Shown: piece by piece, positions 5,681 to 7,287 of the stretch
Numbering within the stretch: position 1 is the first letter of the stretch
Layout: each line of letters starts with the position of its first letter
Assembly: GCA_021199395.1 (NCBI GenBank)
Contig: JAJQIE010000159.1
Location: 1 to 7,287 of the forward strand
Direction: 5' to 3'
Source: Lachnospiraceae bacterium
GTDB taxonomy: Bacteria; Bacillota; Clostridia; Lachnospirales; Lachnospiraceae
DNA: 7,287 bases
Program-made: the position numbers and the translations under genes
Notes under the pieces: model-generated
The model's database searches: none
The model's input: the letters and a program-made list of their open reading frames with translations, nothing else
Told to the model about the DNA's origin: nothing

Positions 5681-6835
5681 CTATCTGCTCATCTCCAGAA
5701 GCTTATTCTTCAGCTCCTGCTCCATACGGTTCAGCTCTTCAGCCGCCGCCCGGCGTTTCTGACGTCCATCCTCCTGGATCTTCACCACCTCATCCAGCGT
5801 AGAAATCAGCGTCGCGTTGGTCGTTCTGAGCGTTTCCAGATCAACGATCCCTCGCTCCGATGCCTTTGCACTCTCCACCGTCGCCACCTTCAGCTGCGCC
5901 GCGTTTTTGCGCAAAAGCTCATTCGTCATATCGGTAACTTCTCTCTGCGCCTTTGCCGCCTGGTTCGCATGCTCTACGCCAAGCGCAATTACCATCTGGC
6001 TCTTCCACAGCGGAATCGTATTCACAACCGTAGACTGTATCTTCTCGATCATCATCGTATCGCTGGACTGCACCAGACGAATCTGCGGCGCGGTCTGAAT
6101 GGCGATCATACGCGTCAGCTCCAGATCATGAATTTTCTTTTCAAATCGTTCGCACAGATCCTGCAGATCCTTCGCCGCCTGCGCATCCTCCGGAAGATTG
6201 CTCCGCTCCGCCTTCTCAATCGCAGCCTTCAGCTCCGTCGCCCGCACTTCCTCCAGGCGCTTCTTACCGGCCAGAATATACATGGACAGCTCCTTGAAAT
6301 ATGAAAGATTCAGTCCATACATCTTATCGAGCACAGCCACGTCTTTCATCAGCTGTACCTGATGCCCTTCAAGCACCTCACAGATTTTTTCGACGTTGAC
6401 CTCAGCCTTTTCGTATTTTGCCTTCATCGCGGTCACTTTATTTCCGCCTTTTTTGAACAGCCCCAGAAAGCCCTTTTCCTCTTCTTCCACGTCAAAGCTT
6501 TTCAGCTCAGTCACAAGGCTGCTGATCATATCGCCTACTTCGCCCAGGTCTTTTGTCCGCACATTTTTTAACGCCGTCACCGAAAAGTCCGCCATTTTCT
6601 TCTGCGTCCCCGCGCCATACTGTAAAATACCATTGGAGTCATGCAGATCGATCTGATGGCTGAAATCATCCACCATCTTCCGTTCTTCCTCGGAAAGCGA
6701 ATCTTCACTCAGCTGTGGGTCGGCCTGCGCTGCCTGCGTCTCCTGTACGACTGCCGCAGTACCCGCTTCCTCCGCCGGAGCGCCGAACGTCAGCACTGGC
6801 GTCGGCGCCTCCGCAAAATCCTTAAATTCATCCAT
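5681..6835 (-). CDS. telA: TelA family protein (toxic anion resistance, PF05816)
   Basis: The 384-residue product is a complete TelA/KlaA/YaaN-type protein, largely alpha-helical and predicted cytosolic. Plasmid-borne members were linked to tellurite resistance, and chromosomal ones to envelope stress and antimicrobial tolerance; the mechanism is unknown. Residues 1-60 are acidic and probably disordered, with the APTPVLTF segment (10-17). The conserved core shows VLDKMYGLNLSYFKELSMYI (168-187), the AG kink after it, QTAPQIRLVQSSD (247-259) and KIQSTVVNTIPLWKSQMVIA (265-284), followed by a long C-terminal helical region. AGGAGG about 8 nt before the ATG fixes the start. It lies 42 nt downstream of xpaC, the same order as xpaC-yaaN in Bacillus subtilis, so the two are very likely cotranscribed. 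Tellurite resistance itself should not be assumed. Confidence 0.95.
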   Translation of the reverse strand: MDEFKDFAEAPTPVLTFGAPAEEAGTAAVVQETQAAQADPQLSEDSLSEEERKMVDDFSHQIDLHDSNGILQYGAGTQKKMADFSVTALKNVRTKDLGEVGDMISSLVTELKSFDVEEEEKGFLGLFKKGGNKVTAMKAKYEKAEVNVEKICEVLEGHQVQLMKDVAVLDKMYGLNLSYFKELSMYILAGKKRLEEVRATELKAAIEKAERSNLPEDAQAAKDLQDLCERFEKKIHDLELTRMIAIQTAPQIRLVQSSDTMMIEKIQSTVVNTIPLWKSQMVIALGVEHANQAAKAQREVTDMTNELLRKNAAQLKVATVESAKASERGIVDLETLRTTNATLISTLDEVVKIQEDGRQKRRAAAEELNRMEQELKNKLLEMSR

Positions 6836-6877
6836 TTTCTTCTCCTCCTGTAATTATTTTGAAGTGCATTTTAAGAT

Positions 6878-7287
6878 TCACGTTTTCTGCTCTTTCTTTT
6901 CGAAGTCCTTCTTTGTCAGTCCCTCCTGGGCAAGCATCGTATTCAGCACAGAAATGTCGGACGAAATATCCCATGCCTGCTCCTCATACAGACTGTCCAG
7001 CAGATTCTCAAACGCAGTATTGAGCGTATCCAGCGCTCCTTCGATCTCGCGTCTCGTTGTCTCAATATTCTGTCCCCGGATCGGCTGGTCATCCAGCTCG
7101 CAGTAAGCATCCAGCAGCTTCTGCGTCGTCGGAAGATAATAGCTCATCATTTTTCGCAGGTCAGAAACCGCGTCCGGATTCTTCCCTGCTTCCCTGAAAA
7201 TCCTTGTCACGACCAGTTCAAGACGATTCAGCTTTTCTGTCATCTCTTCACCGGGGATCCGTTCATTGCATTCATGTATATGACGAA
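6878..7287 (-). CDS. xpaC: XpaC family protein (PF10112), C-terminal part, gene continues past window
   Basis: The frame encodes at least 135 residues and is open to the right edge of the window, so the start is missing. An ATG at 7243 gives 121 residues, but it has no good SD. The 14 residues upstream (ending NERIPGEE) look like family sequence, so this ATG is most likely internal. Hallmarks are YYLPTTQKLLDAYCEL, GQNIETTRREIEGALDTLN and WDISSDISVLNTMLAQEGL. The family name comes from a Bacillus gene linked to hydrolysis of 5-bromo-4-chloroindolyl phosphate, a phenotype that does not establish an enzyme activity. The protein is helical and, in full-length relatives, has N-terminal membrane segments that would lie outside this window. 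It is the first visible gene of the block with telA. Confidence 0.9.
   Translation of the reverse strand, partial: RHIHECNERIPGEEMTEKLNRLELVVTRIFREAGKNPDAVSDLRKMMSYYLPTTQKLLDAYCELDDQPIRGQNIETTRREIEGALDTLNTAFENLLDSLYEEQAWDISSDISVLNTMLAQEGLTKKDFEKKEQKT

Overview
The window suggests a Clostridia genome, most likely Lachnospiraceae (Firmicutes). The signs are purine-rich Shine-Dalgarno (SD) sites of the AGGAGG type, consensus-like sigma-A promoters, roughly balanced base composition, and an xpaC-telA pair beside a PF06541 (CmpB-like) membrane protein. All seven convincing genes lie on the minus strand, so the reading order is from the right end of the window to the left. This placement is inference from gene content; no marker gene is present.

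Right part (7287 to 4409) is a probable four-gene operon. It starts with the C-terminal part of XpaC, whose frame runs off the window. Next come TelA (toxic anion resistance family), a CmpB-like membrane protein with a long coiled-coil tail, and a 61-residue Cys-rich protein whose SD overlaps the preceding stop codon. No convincing promoter was seen inside this block. The set looks like a membrane or envelope-associated module, but no member has a firmly known biochemical role.

Middle part (4351 to 2748) is a single transcription unit. A strong promoter (TTGACG-17-TAGAAT) and a leader of about 135 nt precede a PF12897-type aspartate aminotransferase. The gene is followed by an imperfect intergenic palindrome and a terminator-like hairpin.

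Left part (2737 to 1) holds two further units. A promoter (TTGCTC-17-TATAAT) drives a 527-residue protein with an N-terminal zinc ribbon, a Gln/Arg/Gly-rich linker made of seven 12-residue repeats, and about six membrane segments. It ends at a strong terminator hairpin whose 3' arm also supplies the -35 of the next promoter. That promoter drives a COG0523 (CobW/P47K) metal-chaperone-type GTPase with a His/Cys-rich tail. The tail is a tandem repeat that continues, degraded, past the TGA stop to the window edge. The stop sits where the other repeat units have Cys, so the tail was probably longer in an ancestor.

No RNA genes, CRISPR arrays, insertion sequences or phage genes were seen. No stretch over 300 bases lacks a gene; the longest gaps are about 255 nt (2639-2893) and 228 nt (4181-4408), both described.
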